A stretch of 35,393 bases of DNA from an uncultured Christensenellaceae bacterium (GTDB lineage: Bacteria; Bacillota; Clostridia; Christensenellales; Borkfalkiaceae), in NCBI GenBank assembly GCA_910588685.1, contig CAJUPX010000021.1:1-35393 (forward strand). Reading direction: 5' to 3'. Of the stretch, positions 8,149 to 17,047 are shown piece by piece (position 1 is the stretch's first letter; every line of letters begins with the position of its first letter). Made by a program: the position numbers and the translations under genes. The notes under the pieces were generated by a model that saw only the letters and a list, made by a program, of their open reading frames with translations, ran no database searches and was not told where the DNA came from.

Positions 8149-9156
8149 TTATACATTAATATTATTTACAAATTTACTAAAACTGAATTTCTCTAAAATA
8201 GCATTCCGGCAATTTATTTTATCCGGTTTTGTCTGCATAAGTTGAGCTAAATCGGCTGTATCCGTAAAAAATTTAACAGGAAAACCGCTATAAATTTCCC
8301 TGAAAACTTCAATATCAGATAGTATGGGCTGCGTGCCGAGATAAAGCGCTTCCAAAGGCGGTAACCCGAAACCTTCATATATGGAAGGTTGAATTAAATA
8401 TTTGGCTTTACCTATTTCTTTATAAAGTGCGTCATTATCTATTCTACCTGTAAATTCAACGTTTTTATAAGCCGTTTCGTCTAGTTTAAGCCCTGTTAAA
8501 AACCCCTCTTTTTCACCGATTATTTTTAATTTTAACCCTGATTTTTCCGCTTCGGCAAAGGCGGCAAGCAATGTATTAAGTCCTTTATGGCGTTTAATAT
8601 TGCCGACATATACTACCGTGTCGTCTTTATTTACATATTCGAAATTTTTTCCGAATTCCTGAATATCTTTTGAAAGTCCGTTATAATTCACGTAGCACTT
8701 ATGCGAATACTTTTTAAAATGATATTCGCACCTTGATTTAGTAAAAGCCGAAACACAAGCAATTGTTACGGACTTTTTCATACAGCGTTTTAAGAGATAT
8801 TTTTTTATTAAATAATCTGATTTTCCGTTAACCGTTTCCTTTATATCAAGAAATATTAAATCGTGCATAATTGAATGAACGGGTATCTTTATTCCTAAAG
8901 GTATAATAAAATTAGGTATGATAATACAGTCGCATTCTTTATTTATGCGTTTTTTATTGAATTTAAAAAGCCCCTTTTTTGAAAACGGATTAGTTTTATC
9001 GTCTATAATAACGGCTTCTTCGTATTTATCCAATTTTTTTTCATCGCCTACAAGATAAAACTTATGCTCGTTATAATTCAAATTATCGAGTATTCCCTCT
9101 AAAACCCTGCCTATGCCGGATTTTCCGAGATATCTGCAATCAACGGCTATTTTCAT
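8149..9156 (-). CDS. Glycosyltransferase family 4, mannosyltransferase-like
   Basis: A 335-residue GT4 enzyme. N-terminus IAVDCRYLGKSGIGRVLEGI and HSIMHDLIFL match the mannosyltransferase-like subgroup (WbaZ/MtfB type). The donor half has VVYVGNIKRHKGLNTLLAAF, LKIIGEK and YLIQPSIYEGFGLPPLEALY with the E-x7-E pair. AGAGGT lies 4 bases before the ATG. Mannose as donor is an inference supported by the GDP-mannose genes next to it. Starts 9 bases after the fusion gene. Confidence 0.84.
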   Translation of the reverse strand: MKIAVDCRYLGKSGIGRVLEGILDNLNYNEHKFYLVGDEKKLDKYEEAVIIDDKTNPFSKKGLFKFNKKRINKECDCIIIPNFIIPLGIKIPVHSIMHDLIFLDIKETVNGKSDYLIKKYLLKRCMKKSVTIACVSAFTKSRCEYHFKKYSHKCYVNYNGLSKDIQEFGKNFEYVNKDDTVVYVGNIKRHKGLNTLLAAFAEAEKSGLKLKIIGEKEGFLTGLKLDETAYKNVEFTGRIDNDALYKEIGKAKYLIQPSIYEGFGLPPLEALYLGTQPILSDIEVFREIYSGFPVKFFTDTADLAQLMQTKPDKINCRNAILEKFSFSKFVNNINV

Positions 9157-9165
9157 TTATACCTC

Positions 9166-11400
9166 TTAAATATTAACAGCAAGCAGACTGCATTTGCCGC
9201 AGATTGTTATTTGCTCCATACTTGCCGCAAACCAGGTGTCGCCCTTGCGTATTTCGTATTCGTTGCACGAATCGAGTATTGCGCCGTATCCGTCGAGAAC
9301 CACAAACGCCTGAAAGCTTGATTCTATCCTCGGCAAAACACACTCGCCGTCTATAAAATATTTGTTTACGGTAAAATATTTACACTGCCCTATAAGCGTT
9401 TTTACGAAATCCGAGCGCATTACGCCGTCATATTTTTCGTAAGTTTTGGGAGAGTATTTGTTTTTATCGAGTACTGCAAGCGCTTTATCTATATGCAGCT
9501 CGCGCAGATTTCCGTCTTTATCTCTCCGTCCGTAGTCGTACAGTCTGTAAGTTACGTTGGACGACTGCTGCACTTCGCAAATAAGACATCCCGCGCCTAT
9601 CGCGTGGACTACTCCCGCTTTTAAAAAATACGTTTCGTTTTTCTTTACGGGTACTTTATTTATTACCTGCATAAGCGTATTGTTTTCAATACGTTTGCGT
9701 ATCTCTTCGTCTGTTACGTCTTTGTTAAACCCGATATATACGCAGGCATCCTCGTCGGCGTCGAGTATGTGCCACATTTCGTTTTTACCGAAATCGTCCT
9801 CCATACTCATAGCGTAATCGTCCTCCGGGTGCACCTGAATAGACAGATTTTGCCGCGCGTCGATAAACTTTATCATAATGGGGAATCTGTCAAACGCCTG
9901 TGCTTTCCAACCGAGCCTGTCTTTACCTATCGACGCAATATATTCGTTAAGCGTTCTGCCGGCATATTCGCCGAAAGCAACGCGCGACTCACCGTCCTTA
10001 TGAGCGGATAATTCCCAACTTTCGGCAATTATATCCATATTATCAACATCTTTTCCGAAAACGTCGCGGATTTTAGTGCCGCCCCATAGATTATCCTTGA
10101 AAACCGGCAGCATTTTTATAAGATAATCCTTTTTTGTTTTAGCCCTGCCGCTCTTCACCGTCTTTTCAGTACAAACGACAATTAGATTGCTTTTACCTGT
10201 ATTGTAAAGTCTGTAATCGTCGGTGTCTCCTATCGTAACGCAGCCGTCTTGCGCGTAATCCACCTCGGACGAGCCGCCCTCGAGCCGCGCCTCTCCCTGT
10301 ACGAAAAACAGATTTGTAATAATATTACGCCTGTTTTTTATACGGTAATTTTCACGCTGGTAAATTGTGAGCAGCTTTACCTTACAGTCGTCTGCGGAAC
10401 CTATCAGCTCTTCCATACCCCATATTTCATATTTTTTTGGCTGGTTATCGAAATATTTTTTCTTGTTTAAGTAATATTTACTCGTTATATCCTTTACGTC
10501 GGCTTCCTTTGAGCCGTTTGTCACGAATATAGCGTCGCGGGTGTTTACAATAGCTATGTTTTTAAGCCCGTTTGCAACAATAAGCTGTCCGTCCACAGCG
10601 TTTATTATTTCAACGTCCTTGCTGTTGTTTACAATTGTATTCCTGTTGTTGCGTATGGCTTTATTGTAAAAGTTATAAAACGACGAAATGTCCGTAATTC
10701 TCGTCCAGGTAAACTTAGCGTACACCAGACTGCAGTTTTCGGTGCAAATAATTTTGCCCAGACTTTTCAAAGGCACGTTATTTACGTCCGCCGCTTTTAC
10801 CGTATCCGTTTCGGTGAGCACGGCTTTATATTTTTTTAAAATGTTTTTATCTATGGCGTCGAGCAGTACCTGCGCTTTCGCGCCCATAATACCGCAGTCG
10901 AAAAGACTGTTTTTGCTCTTCTTACCGCCGAATACGTACATTTTTCCGTCGCGGTTTACATAATTGCATTCAGCCGTGCCGCCGGCGGTCTGACTTACCA
11001 CCGCGGCAAACTTTCCGTCTTTTATCTCGTCTTTGAGCTGAGTTAAAACGGCTTTATAATCGCCCTCGATTATACAGTCGGTGGATACTATAAGCAGCTC
11101 CTCTTCCGGGTCGCACCGCAAAGCATACAAAACCACGGCAAGCGCGGTTTTTAACGCCACCTCTTCATACACAAAGCTGTACTCAATGCCCTGGAACACC
11201 TGCATTTGTCCGCGCACCACGTTTTCGTATCTCTTGTTAGTGAGGATAACGAACTCGGTACAAAAGGGCATATTTCTTAAAACAGCTTCCTGAAACATAG
11301 AGCGGCTTTCGCGGATCTCCATAAACTGCTTAGGATAATCTTTTCTCGATAACGGCCATAGCCTGTCGCTGCTGCCGCCCGCCAGAACCAAACATTTCAT
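9166..11400 (-). CDS. Fusion: decayed mannose-1-P guanylyltransferase + decayed type II PMI cupin + type I mannose-6-phosphate isomerase
   Basis: A 744-residue three-part protein. Residues 1-310 align with mannose-1-phosphate guanylyltransferases (LAGGSSDRLWPLSRKDYPKQ at 6-25), but GG-SGTR has become GG-SSDR, the GYGYI and FVEKP motifs are not recognisable, and WNSGMF is replaced by FDCGIM. Residues 323-412 match the cupin of bifunctional AlgA/ManC (KYEIWG...), but the metal-binding HHHRAEHW region reads NRRNIITNLF. Residues 427-744 are a type I phosphomannose isomerase with its zinc and active-site residues in place: QVHP (His524), GKNEMW (Glu541), VHAIGAG (His599), YDYGRRD (Arg625-626). I infer that the protein makes mannose-6-P from fructose-6-P and that the front domains are structural or regulatory. 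GGAG precedes the ATG, inside the end of the mutase gene. Confidence 0.85.
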   Translation of the reverse strand: MKCLVLAGGSSDRLWPLSRKDYPKQFMEIRESRSMFQEAVLRNMPFCTEFVILTNKRYENVVRGQMQVFQGIEYSFVYEEVALKTALAVVLYALRCDPEEELLIVSTDCIIEGDYKAVLTQLKDEIKDGKFAAVVSQTAGGTAECNYVNRDGKMYVFGGKKSKNSLFDCGIMGAKAQVLLDAIDKNILKKYKAVLTETDTVKAADVNNVPLKSLGKIICTENCSLVYAKFTWTRITDISSFYNFYNKAIRNNRNTIVNNSKDVEIINAVDGQLIVANGLKNIAIVNTRDAIFVTNGSKEADVKDITSKYYLNKKKYFDNQPKKYEIWGMEELIGSADDCKVKLLTIYQRENYRIKNRRNIITNLFFVQGEARLEGGSSEVDYAQDGCVTIGDTDDYRLYNTGKSNLIVVCTEKTVKSGRAKTKKDYLIKMLPVFKDNLWGGTKIRDVFGKDVDNMDIIAESWELSAHKDGESRVAFGEYAGRTLNEYIASIGKDRLGWKAQAFDRFPIMIKFIDARQNLSIQVHPEDDYAMSMEDDFGKNEMWHILDADEDACVYIGFNKDVTDEEIRKRIENNTLMQVINKVPVKKNETYFLKAGVVHAIGAGCLICEVQQSSNVTYRLYDYGRRDKDGNLRELHIDKALAVLDKNKYSPKTYEKYDGVMRSDFVKTLIGQCKYFTVNKYFIDGECVLPRIESSFQAFVVLDGYGAILDSCNEYEIRKGDTWFAASMEQITICGKCSLLAVNI

Positions 11401-11404
11401 AACG

Positions 11405-13171
11405 CTACTCCGTGACAGCCGATTTCAATAAACATTCTTTAACGCTTAAAAGTTTTTTGCGGGCGCCGGCTTCTCCGCTGTCTTTTACGCCGAAGTAGAA
11501 TTTTATTTTGGGTTCCGTTCCCGAAGGACGGGCGCAACACCACCCGCCGTCGAGTTCGAAATACAGTACGTTGCTTTTGGGGAGTTTTATTGCCGACTGT
11601 TCTCCGCCCGATTTATCCGTGCGCAGCGAAGCTGCATAATCTCTGACGGCAACAACTTTTAAACCGCCGATATTTTCGGGCGGATTATTTCTCAAACGCT
11701 CCATAACCGCGTTTATTTTTTGCGCGCCGTCCGCACCCTTTAAGGTAATACTTTCCAAATCCTCGAGATAATAACCGTATTTTTTATAGATGTTTCTCAT
11801 CTGGTCGCAGAGCGTTAACCCCTTGGATTTATAATATGCCGCTGCCTCGCACAGCGCGGTTACGGCTACAACCGCATCCTTGTCGCGGGAATGCGTACCC
11901 ACAAGACAGCCGTAGCTTTCTTCAAAACCGAACTCAAACTGCAACGCGCCTTTTTTATAGTCGAGCGCGCCGCCGTTTGCCGCCTTAGCCTGTTCAAACA
12001 GTTTTATCTGCTCGCCGATATATTTAAAACCCGTTAATACTTCTATCACCGTTAAACCGTATTCGTTTGCGATATCGTAAGCCATTTTTGAGGAAACAAT
12101 TGTAGTAACCAGAGCGGCGTTTTTACGCACCACGGGCAACAAACCTTTTTCAAGCTTTTGAGAGAGTTCGTATTCCGCTATCAAAAGCCCGCTCATATTT
12201 CCGGTAAACGGCATATATTCGCCGCTTAACGCGTCTTTTGCGTATATGCCGAGTCTGTCCGCGTCGGGGTCGGTTGCGAGCACAATATCCGCGTTTGTTT
12301 TTTCGGCGAGCGCAAGCGCGTATGTAAACGCCTTTTTATCTTCGGGGTTGGGATATTCGAGAGTGGGAAACGCGCCGTCGGGATTCTCCTGCTCGGAAAC
12401 AGTATAAACTTTTTTAAACCCGAGTTCGCTTAAAACCCTGCGCACCGGCATATTCCCGGTACCGTTTAGCGGAGTATAAACTATTGTAAGCTTGTCCGCA
12501 TACTCTTTTATAATATCGCCGTTTATTACAGTGCTTTTTACCGCTGAAATATATTTATCGTCAATATCCTTGCCTATTACTTCAAGCAAGCCCCGCGATT
12601 TAGCCGCGCGCTCGGTAATTCTTTTTATGGCTGAATAATCTTCTATTTTATTTACTTCGGAAATTATCAGCTTATCGTACGGAGGCACTATCTGTCCGCC
12701 GTCCGACCAATATACTTTGTAACCGTTATACTGCGGAGGGTTATGGCTTGCGGTTATTACTATGCCTGCGGTCGCTTTAAGCTCGCGTATTGCAAACGAA
12801 AGCTCGGGCGTGGGGCGCAGACTTTCAAACATATACGCCTTAATTCCGTTAGCCGCAAAAATCAAAGCCGAATCGAGCGCAAACTCCGGCGACATAATAC
12901 GGCTGTCGTAAGCTATTGCAACGCTGCCGTTTTCTGTCTGTGAATTTATAAAATTTGCAAGCCCCTGCGAAGCTTTTCCCACAGTGTAAACGTTCATACG
13001 GTTTGTGCCCGCGCCTATAATTCCGCGCAAACCGCCCGTACCGAACGACAGCTGTTTATAAAATCTGTCTTCTATTTCCTTTTCGTCGGTTAAAGCCGAA
13101 AGCTCCGCGCGGGTCTCCGCGTCAAATACTCCGCTCGTACGCCATTTGTCATATTCTTCTCTGTAGTTCAC
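11405..13171 (-). CDS. Phosphomannomutase/phosphoglucomutase (alpha-D-phosphohexomutase)
   Basis: A 588-residue cytoplasmic phosphohexomutase; here it most likely interconverts mannose-6-P and mannose-1-P, though the long form of the family also handles glucose phosphates. All four active-site blocks are visible: TASHNP with the phosphoserine at Ser142, the Mg2+ loop DPDADR at 301-306, the sugar-binding EESYG near 418, and the phosphate-binding RPSGTEPK at 548-555. Start is a GTG with GAGGAG 6 bases upstream, overlapping the guanylyltransferase stop (GTGA). With the genes on both sides it completes the fructose-6-P to GDP-mannose route. Confidence 0.93.
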   Translation of the reverse strand: MNYREEYDKWRTSGVFDAETRAELSALTDEKEIEDRFYKQLSFGTGGLRGIIGAGTNRMNVYTVGKASQGLANFINSQTENGSVAIAYDSRIMSPEFALDSALIFAANGIKAYMFESLRPTPELSFAIRELKATAGIVITASHNPPQYNGYKVYWSDGGQIVPPYDKLIISEVNKIEDYSAIKRITERAAKSRGLLEVIGKDIDDKYISAVKSTVINGDIIKEYADKLTIVYTPLNGTGNMPVRRVLSELGFKKVYTVSEQENPDGAFPTLEYPNPEDKKAFTYALALAEKTNADIVLATDPDADRLGIYAKDALSGEYMPFTGNMSGLLIAEYELSQKLEKGLLPVVRKNAALVTTIVSSKMAYDIANEYGLTVIEVLTGFKYIGEQIKLFEQAKAANGGALDYKKGALQFEFGFEESYGCLVGTHSRDKDAVVAVTALCEAAAYYKSKGLTLCDQMRNIYKKYGYYLEDLESITLKGADGAQKINAVMERLRNNPPENIGGLKVVAVRDYAASLRTDKSGGEQSAIKLPKSNVLYFELDGGWCCARPSGTEPKIKFYFGVKDSGEAGARKKLLSVKECLLKSAVTE

Positions 13172-14229
13172 AAAAGCTCCTCTCTGCCGCGGTTTTTAAG
13201 TTCGTCCACTATTTTTTTAACGTCCTGCGCTCTGTCCTTGGGGCATACGAGCACCGCGTCGTCCGTTTCAACTATTATCAGATTTCCCACTCCGACTGCC
13301 GCTACAAGCTTGCCGCTTGAAAATACCGTGGTATGTTTTGTATCTATTGCAAGTGTATCGCCTATCTGCACGTTTCCGTTATTATCCGCCGTATGCAGAA
13401 CGCCGAAAGTATCCCAGCTGCCCACGTCGTTCCAGCCGAATTCTCCTGGCACTACAAGTATATCCCGGCATTTTTCCATAATACCGTAATCAACCGAAAC
13501 CGAAGTAATCGAAGGATAAATTTTCTTTATTTTTTCTTTTTCGTCCGCCGAACCGAACGACGCCGCTATTTCTTCAAGACACGAGTAAACGTCGGGCAGT
13601 AGCTCTTTGAATTTTTCTAAAATTACGGAAGCTTTCCAAACGAACATTCCGCTGTTCCAAACAAAATCTCCGCTTTCAAGATAGCCTTTCGCAGTTTTTT
13701 CGTCGGGCTTTTCCACGAATTTTTTAACGGGCTTTGCCTCGCCGCCGTCTTCTGCGTATTGAATATAACCGTAACCCGTTGCCGGGAAAGTAGGAGTTAT
13801 GCCTATTGTTACAAGCTTGCCGGTATTTTCGGCAGCCGCAACCGCGGTTTTAAGCACCTCGGCAAACTTTAAGTTGTCCTTTATATATGCGTCGGACGGC
13901 GTTACTACCATAACTCCGTCGCCGTATTTTTTGAGTATTTCCATTGCCGCATAGCCTATGCAGGCGGACGTGTTGCGCGCAGCGGGTTCCGACAGTATAT
14001 GCTCGGCCTCCACTCTGCCGTTTAAAAGCGCAAACATCTTGGCCTTTTGCAGCTCGTTTGTAACTATAAAAACACCGTCGCGGGCAACGGGAGATAGCCT
14101 GTCTATAGCCTCGTTGACCATTATTTCTTTTCCGCTCAGGTTAAGCAACTGTTTGGGTGCGGTTTTCCTTGAAAGCGGCCAGAACCGCGTTCCGCCGCCG
14201 CCCGCCATTATAACTCCGTATACCTTCAT
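13168..14229 (-). CDS. manC: Mannose-1-phosphate guanylyltransferase
   Basis: A 353-residue nucleotidyltransferase that makes GDP-mannose from mannose-1-P and GTP. It keeps every motif that the fusion protein has lost: MAGGGGTRFWPLSRKTAPKQ at the N-terminus, SEPAARNT, VTPSDAYI, GYGYIQ, KKFVEKPD, FVWNSGMF and GWNDVGSW. It lacks the C-terminal isomerase cupin of ManC/AlgA, so it is the short single-function form. The ATG at 14229 is used; a GTG at 14238 is possible, and neither has a clear SD. It overlaps the mutase start by 4 bases. Confidence 0.94.
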   Translation of the reverse strand: MKVYGVIMAGGGGTRFWPLSRKTAPKQLLNLSGKEIMVNEAIDRLSPVARDGVFIVTNELQKAKMFALLNGRVEAEHILSEPAARNTSACIGYAAMEILKKYGDGVMVVTPSDAYIKDNLKFAEVLKTAVAAAENTGKLVTIGITPTFPATGYGYIQYAEDGGEAKPVKKFVEKPDEKTAKGYLESGDFVWNSGMFVWKASVILEKFKELLPDVYSCLEEIAASFGSADEKEKIKKIYPSITSVSVDYGIMEKCRDILVVPGEFGWNDVGSWDTFGVLHTADNNGNVQIGDTLAIDTKHTTVFSSGKLVAAVGVGNLIIVETDDAVLVCPKDRAQDVKKIVDELKNRGREELL

Positions 14230-14245
14230 TTTAATCACACAACAA

Positions 14246-15370
14246 TTAAATAGAATTTATTATATCATTAAGCGTGGATTTAAAGACGTTTTCAGTGAAA
14301 AGCCTGTCCACGCGTTCTTTAGCCGCTTTGCCGTAGGTTTCGCGCAGTTGCGCATTTTCCGCCAGAGTTTTAACGGCTTCGGCATATTTTTCAACGTTGC
14401 CGTTTTCAACCTCCAACCCGGTAACGTTATTCAAAGAAACATAATTTACGCCGCTACCTTCGATTGTAAAAGTTACCGACGGCTTTTCAAAGCTCATCGC
14501 CTCTGCAAGAGCTATACCGAACGCCTCGTTTTTGGTTATTGAAGGGAAACAGAAAATATCGCAGGCAAGCATATGGGCTTTTAAAGTATTATCGTCTATA
14601 CGCCCCGCAAATTCAATTTTGTTGTCGCCTTCGGCTAATTCTTTAAGTTCTTCGGTTAACGGTCCTGAACCGCCGATTATTATTTTAAAATTATCGTCCA
14701 AAAGTCTGCTTGCCTTTACAAGATACTCAATACCCTTGTAAGGAACGTGCCTGCCTACGGCAAAGCACAAAATTTTACCTTTGTTTGCATTTTTTATATT
14801 TTCTGCGTTTTTAAAATCCGCTTCGGTCGTTTTTATTCTTTCGCTGCTTACGCAACAGGATAAAACCGCGCATTTTTCTCTGTTATTACTTAAATATTTG
14901 CTGCCGTCAATATAGTTGGGGCTGGTTGCGAGTATTTTTACCGCACGTTTTAAAAGACGCTTTGTCTGTCCGTGAAAAAATTTTGCAAGAGTTTTTTGTT
15001 TAACAATGTCAAGATGCCAGTAAACTATAAGCTTGCAGTCGGGATATTTTTTTAATACTTTTAACAGATAATGCGCGCCGAAAGGATTTGGGCAGTGAAA
15101 AATTACCGCGTCAGGATTAAAACTTTTAAACGTCTTTTTCAGCAGTTTGCCGTAAGAAAACGACATCGACTGCGAAGCCACTTTCGCAAAACAGCCCGCG
15201 CGGACTATTTCCACGCCGTCAACTTCGTCAGTCTTATTGTTTTTTTCGTGGTTAAAGCAGAATACTTTTACTTCATTCCCGTCTTTTAACGCGTTTGACG
15301 CGTCGCGGGCAACCTGCTCTATACCGCCGATATTCGGATAATAATAATTTGAAATTTGTAAAATTTTCAT
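14246..15370 (-). CDS. Glycosyltransferase family 4, probable mannosyltransferase
   Basis: A 374-residue GT4 enzyme. N-terminus LQISNYYYPNIGGIEQVARD is the classic GT4 glycine loop. The donor half has CFAVGRHVPYKGIEYLVKA, IIIGGSGPL, EFAGRIDD and FCFPSITKNEAFGIALAEAM with the E-x7-E pair. AAGGG lies 6 bases before the ATG. It is the second gene of the operon, right after the initiating transferase and before the GDP-mannose genes, so it probably adds the second sugar, perhaps mannose. Confidence 0.87.
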   Translation of the reverse strand: MKILQISNYYYPNIGGIEQVARDASNALKDGNEVKVFCFNHEKNNKTDEVDGVEIVRAGCFAKVASQSMSFSYGKLLKKTFKSFNPDAVIFHCPNPFGAHYLLKVLKKYPDCKLIVYWHLDIVKQKTLAKFFHGQTKRLLKRAVKILATSPNYIDGSKYLSNNREKCAVLSCCVSSERIKTTEADFKNAENIKNANKGKILCFAVGRHVPYKGIEYLVKASRLLDDNFKIIIGGSGPLTEELKELAEGDNKIEFAGRIDDNTLKAHMLACDIFCFPSITKNEAFGIALAEAMSFEKPSVTFTIEGSGVNYVSLNNVTGLEVENGNVEKYAEAVKTLAENAQLRETYGKAAKERVDRLFTENVFKSTLNDIINSI

Positions 15371-15384
15371 TGCAGCCCTTAAAA

Positions 15385-16173
15385 TTATTTAGCTCCGGTA
15401 TGTTTAATTACGCTTATCACCGTTTTTATGAGTATTTTTATATCGGTTATAATCGAGCGGTTTTCAACGTAATACAGCTCTAAAATCTGGCGTTCGCCGC
15501 TGGCATACGTAGCGTTATTTCTGGCGCAAGCCTGCCATAGCCCGGTTAGCCCTGGCTTTGCAGACAGTATAATTTTCTGCTGTTCTGGGGTATAATATTT
15601 TTCAAGCTCCTCTTTAAGCATAGGACGGGGTCCGACCACCGACATATTTCCCAAAATGCAGATATTAAAGAATATCTGCGGGAGTTCGTCTATAGACGTC
15701 CTCCTAATCTTTGAACCGAAACACTTACCGTTTTTGCCGTCGCCCTCGGATTTATAACCTATAAGTCTGGGGTCGTCGTCAAGTTTGAACTCTTTTTGAT
15801 ACTCCTTGTACTGTTCGGGCGTAAGCATATTTTTTAAGTCGTCGGCGCCCTTTTTCATACTGCGGAATTTCCAGACTTTAAGTTCTTTTCCGTTTTTGCC
15901 TACGCGCTTCTGCTTATAGAAAGGGCTACCAAAGTCCTTGCACAAAATTATTATTGAAACTATAAGCATAGGTATAAGCAAAATTATGCTTACTAACAGC
16001 GCTGAAATAAAATCGAATATGCGTTTAAATACCAGATATGCGCCGAACTTGAAGCCTTTGCGGACTTGGGGCACATATACGGCATAATTATACTCCTGTT
16101 CTGCCGGCTTGATTTCGGCAACAGGCATTATTTCCTCTTGATTTTTTTCTTTTTGTAAATTATTTTCTTTCAT
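15385..16173 (-). CDS. Initiating sugar-phosphate transferase (undecaprenyl-phosphate, WbaP/WcaJ-like)
   Basis: A 262-residue bacterial sugar transferase that starts repeat-unit synthesis by moving a sugar-1-phosphate onto undecaprenyl phosphate. After a polar N-terminus of about 45 residues comes KRIFDFISALLVS with the reentrant membrane helix, then GSPFYKQKRVGKNGK, WKFRSM, the RRTSIDELPQIFFNI active-site block, SVVGPRPM, and KPGLTGLWQACARN. Only the one membrane helix is present, so it is the short catalytic form without the extra N-terminal helices. First gene of the operon; its SD is weak. Confidence 0.93.
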   Translation of the reverse strand: MKENNLQKEKNQEEIMPVAEIKPAEQEYNYAVYVPQVRKGFKFGAYLVFKRIFDFISALLVSIILLIPMLIVSIIILCKDFGSPFYKQKRVGKNGKELKVWKFRSMKKGADDLKNMLTPEQYKEYQKEFKLDDDPRLIGYKSEGDGKNGKCFGSKIRRTSIDELPQIFFNICILGNMSVVGPRPMLKEELEKYYTPEQQKIILSAKPGLTGLWQACARNNATYASGERQILELYYVENRSIITDIKILIKTVISVIKHTGAK

Positions 16174-16221
16174 CTGTTTTAACCGTTATTTTGAATAAAT
16201 GTAAACTTTCCTATATTTACC

Positions 16222-16250
16222 ATTATAATATAAACGGGTTTGAATTGCAA
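16222..16250 (-). promoter_or_regulatory. Promoter of the polysaccharide operon
   Basis: On the minus strand TTGCAA (16245-16250), 17 bases, then TATAAT (16222-16227), about 49 bases upstream of the first gene. No other comparable promoter was noticed in the operon, whose genes are spaced by at most 26 bases or overlap. Confidence 0.75.
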
Positions 16251-16344
16251 GTGATATTATTTAATTTATTTAAATTGTAGTTATTACCGATATTATGCGC
16301 AAAAATGCCGTTTTTAGTCCGCAATAATTTTAATCTTACACGCT

Positions 16345-16365
16345 ATTTGATTTATTTAATCAAAT
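16345..16365. repeat. Short inverted repeat, possible operator
   Basis: ATTTGATT and AATCAAAT flank a 5-base loop. It lies between the divergent promoters of the polysaccharide operon and the small membrane protein and just upstream of the latter's -35 box, so a regulatory role is possible. Confidence 0.35.
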
Positions 16366-16378
16366 GCGCCGGACAGAC

Positions 16379-16407
16379 TTGCGTTTTTATAACCGCCGCG
16401 CTATAAT
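16379..16407 (+). promoter_or_regulatory. Promoter of the small membrane-protein gene
   Basis: TTGCGT (16379-16384), 17 bases, TATAAT (16402-16407). The ATG at 16418 is only 11 bases past the -10 box, and no SD fits in between. Confidence 0.5.
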
Positions 16408-16417
16408 AAATTTAATA

Positions 16418-16954
16418 ATGAAAAACCAAAATAAAGCTCCGCTCGTATGCTCCGCGTGCGGCGCGATTATCCTTTTTACTGGCGTTGTTACGCATATTAT
16501 ATCGCACGATATATTTTCGCTGATTTTATTAATTTTAGGGACAATTATTATATTATCCGGCATAATATGGCTCGCCGTAACGGTAAAAATATCTGAAAAA
16601 TTATCTGTTATTAAAAACAGTGAGCGCATTGATAATTACTTACAATTTTTTTCCCGCCTTGCAGAAAATGCAGGGCTTTTCAAGGTGTATAAACAAAAAA
16701 TCAAAAAGTTCGGAGCAAGACTGAGTGAAATTGTTGATTGTGAAAATGACTCAAATACCCGCGCTTTTGCAGCCTACCTTTATTACGTTTACGATATGGA
16801 CGCACGGTTTAAAAATTACCCGTACGAAACGGTTGTAAACTGTATTTACGAGATTTTAAAACGCGACGAAAAAGAGGCGATAATCGATAATGTCCCCGAG
16901 GGAATTACTTTTTGCGGCTTTATTGAAAAAACGCTGAAAACGAATTTTAAATAA
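16418..16954 (+). CDS. Hypothetical membrane protein with two N-terminal TM helices
   Basis: A 178-residue protein. Residues 8-28 and 31-57 are strongly hydrophobic (SACGAIILFTGVVTHII; LILLILGTIIILSGIIWLAV), followed by a cytoplasmic-looking, charged helical region of about 115 residues with no family I recognise. The ATG at 16418 is favoured because a promoter ends 11 bases before it; the frame extends back to 16364 but that start has no SD. No SD is seen at all, so translation may be leaderless. It stands alone between the polysaccharide operon and fba. Confidence 0.6.
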   Translation: MKNQNKAPLVCSACGAIILFTGVVTHIISHDIFSLILLILGTIIILSGIIWLAVTVKISEKLSVIKNSERIDNYLQFFSRLAENAGLFKVYKQKIKKFGARLSEIVDCENDSNTRAFAAYLYYVYDMDARFKNYPYETVVNCIYEILKRDEKEAIIDNVPEGITFCGFIEKTLKTNFK

Positions 16955-16968
16955 TTTTTACAAAATAC

Positions 16969-16997
16969 TTGAAATTTTATGTAAAGTGCGTTATACT
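16969..16997 (+). promoter_or_regulatory. Promoter of fba
   Basis: TTGAAA (16969-16974), 17 bases, TATACT (16992-16997). It leaves a leader of about 43 bases ending in a strong SD. Confidence 0.75.
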
Positions 16998-17047
16998 TGA
17001 CTACGGTAATTAATTATACAATATAAACAAAATTTCGGAGGATATTT

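Noticed and set aside
13958..14542. Open frame of 194 codons on the plus strand
   Set aside because: Antisense to manC and the following glycosyltransferase, both with intact motifs.
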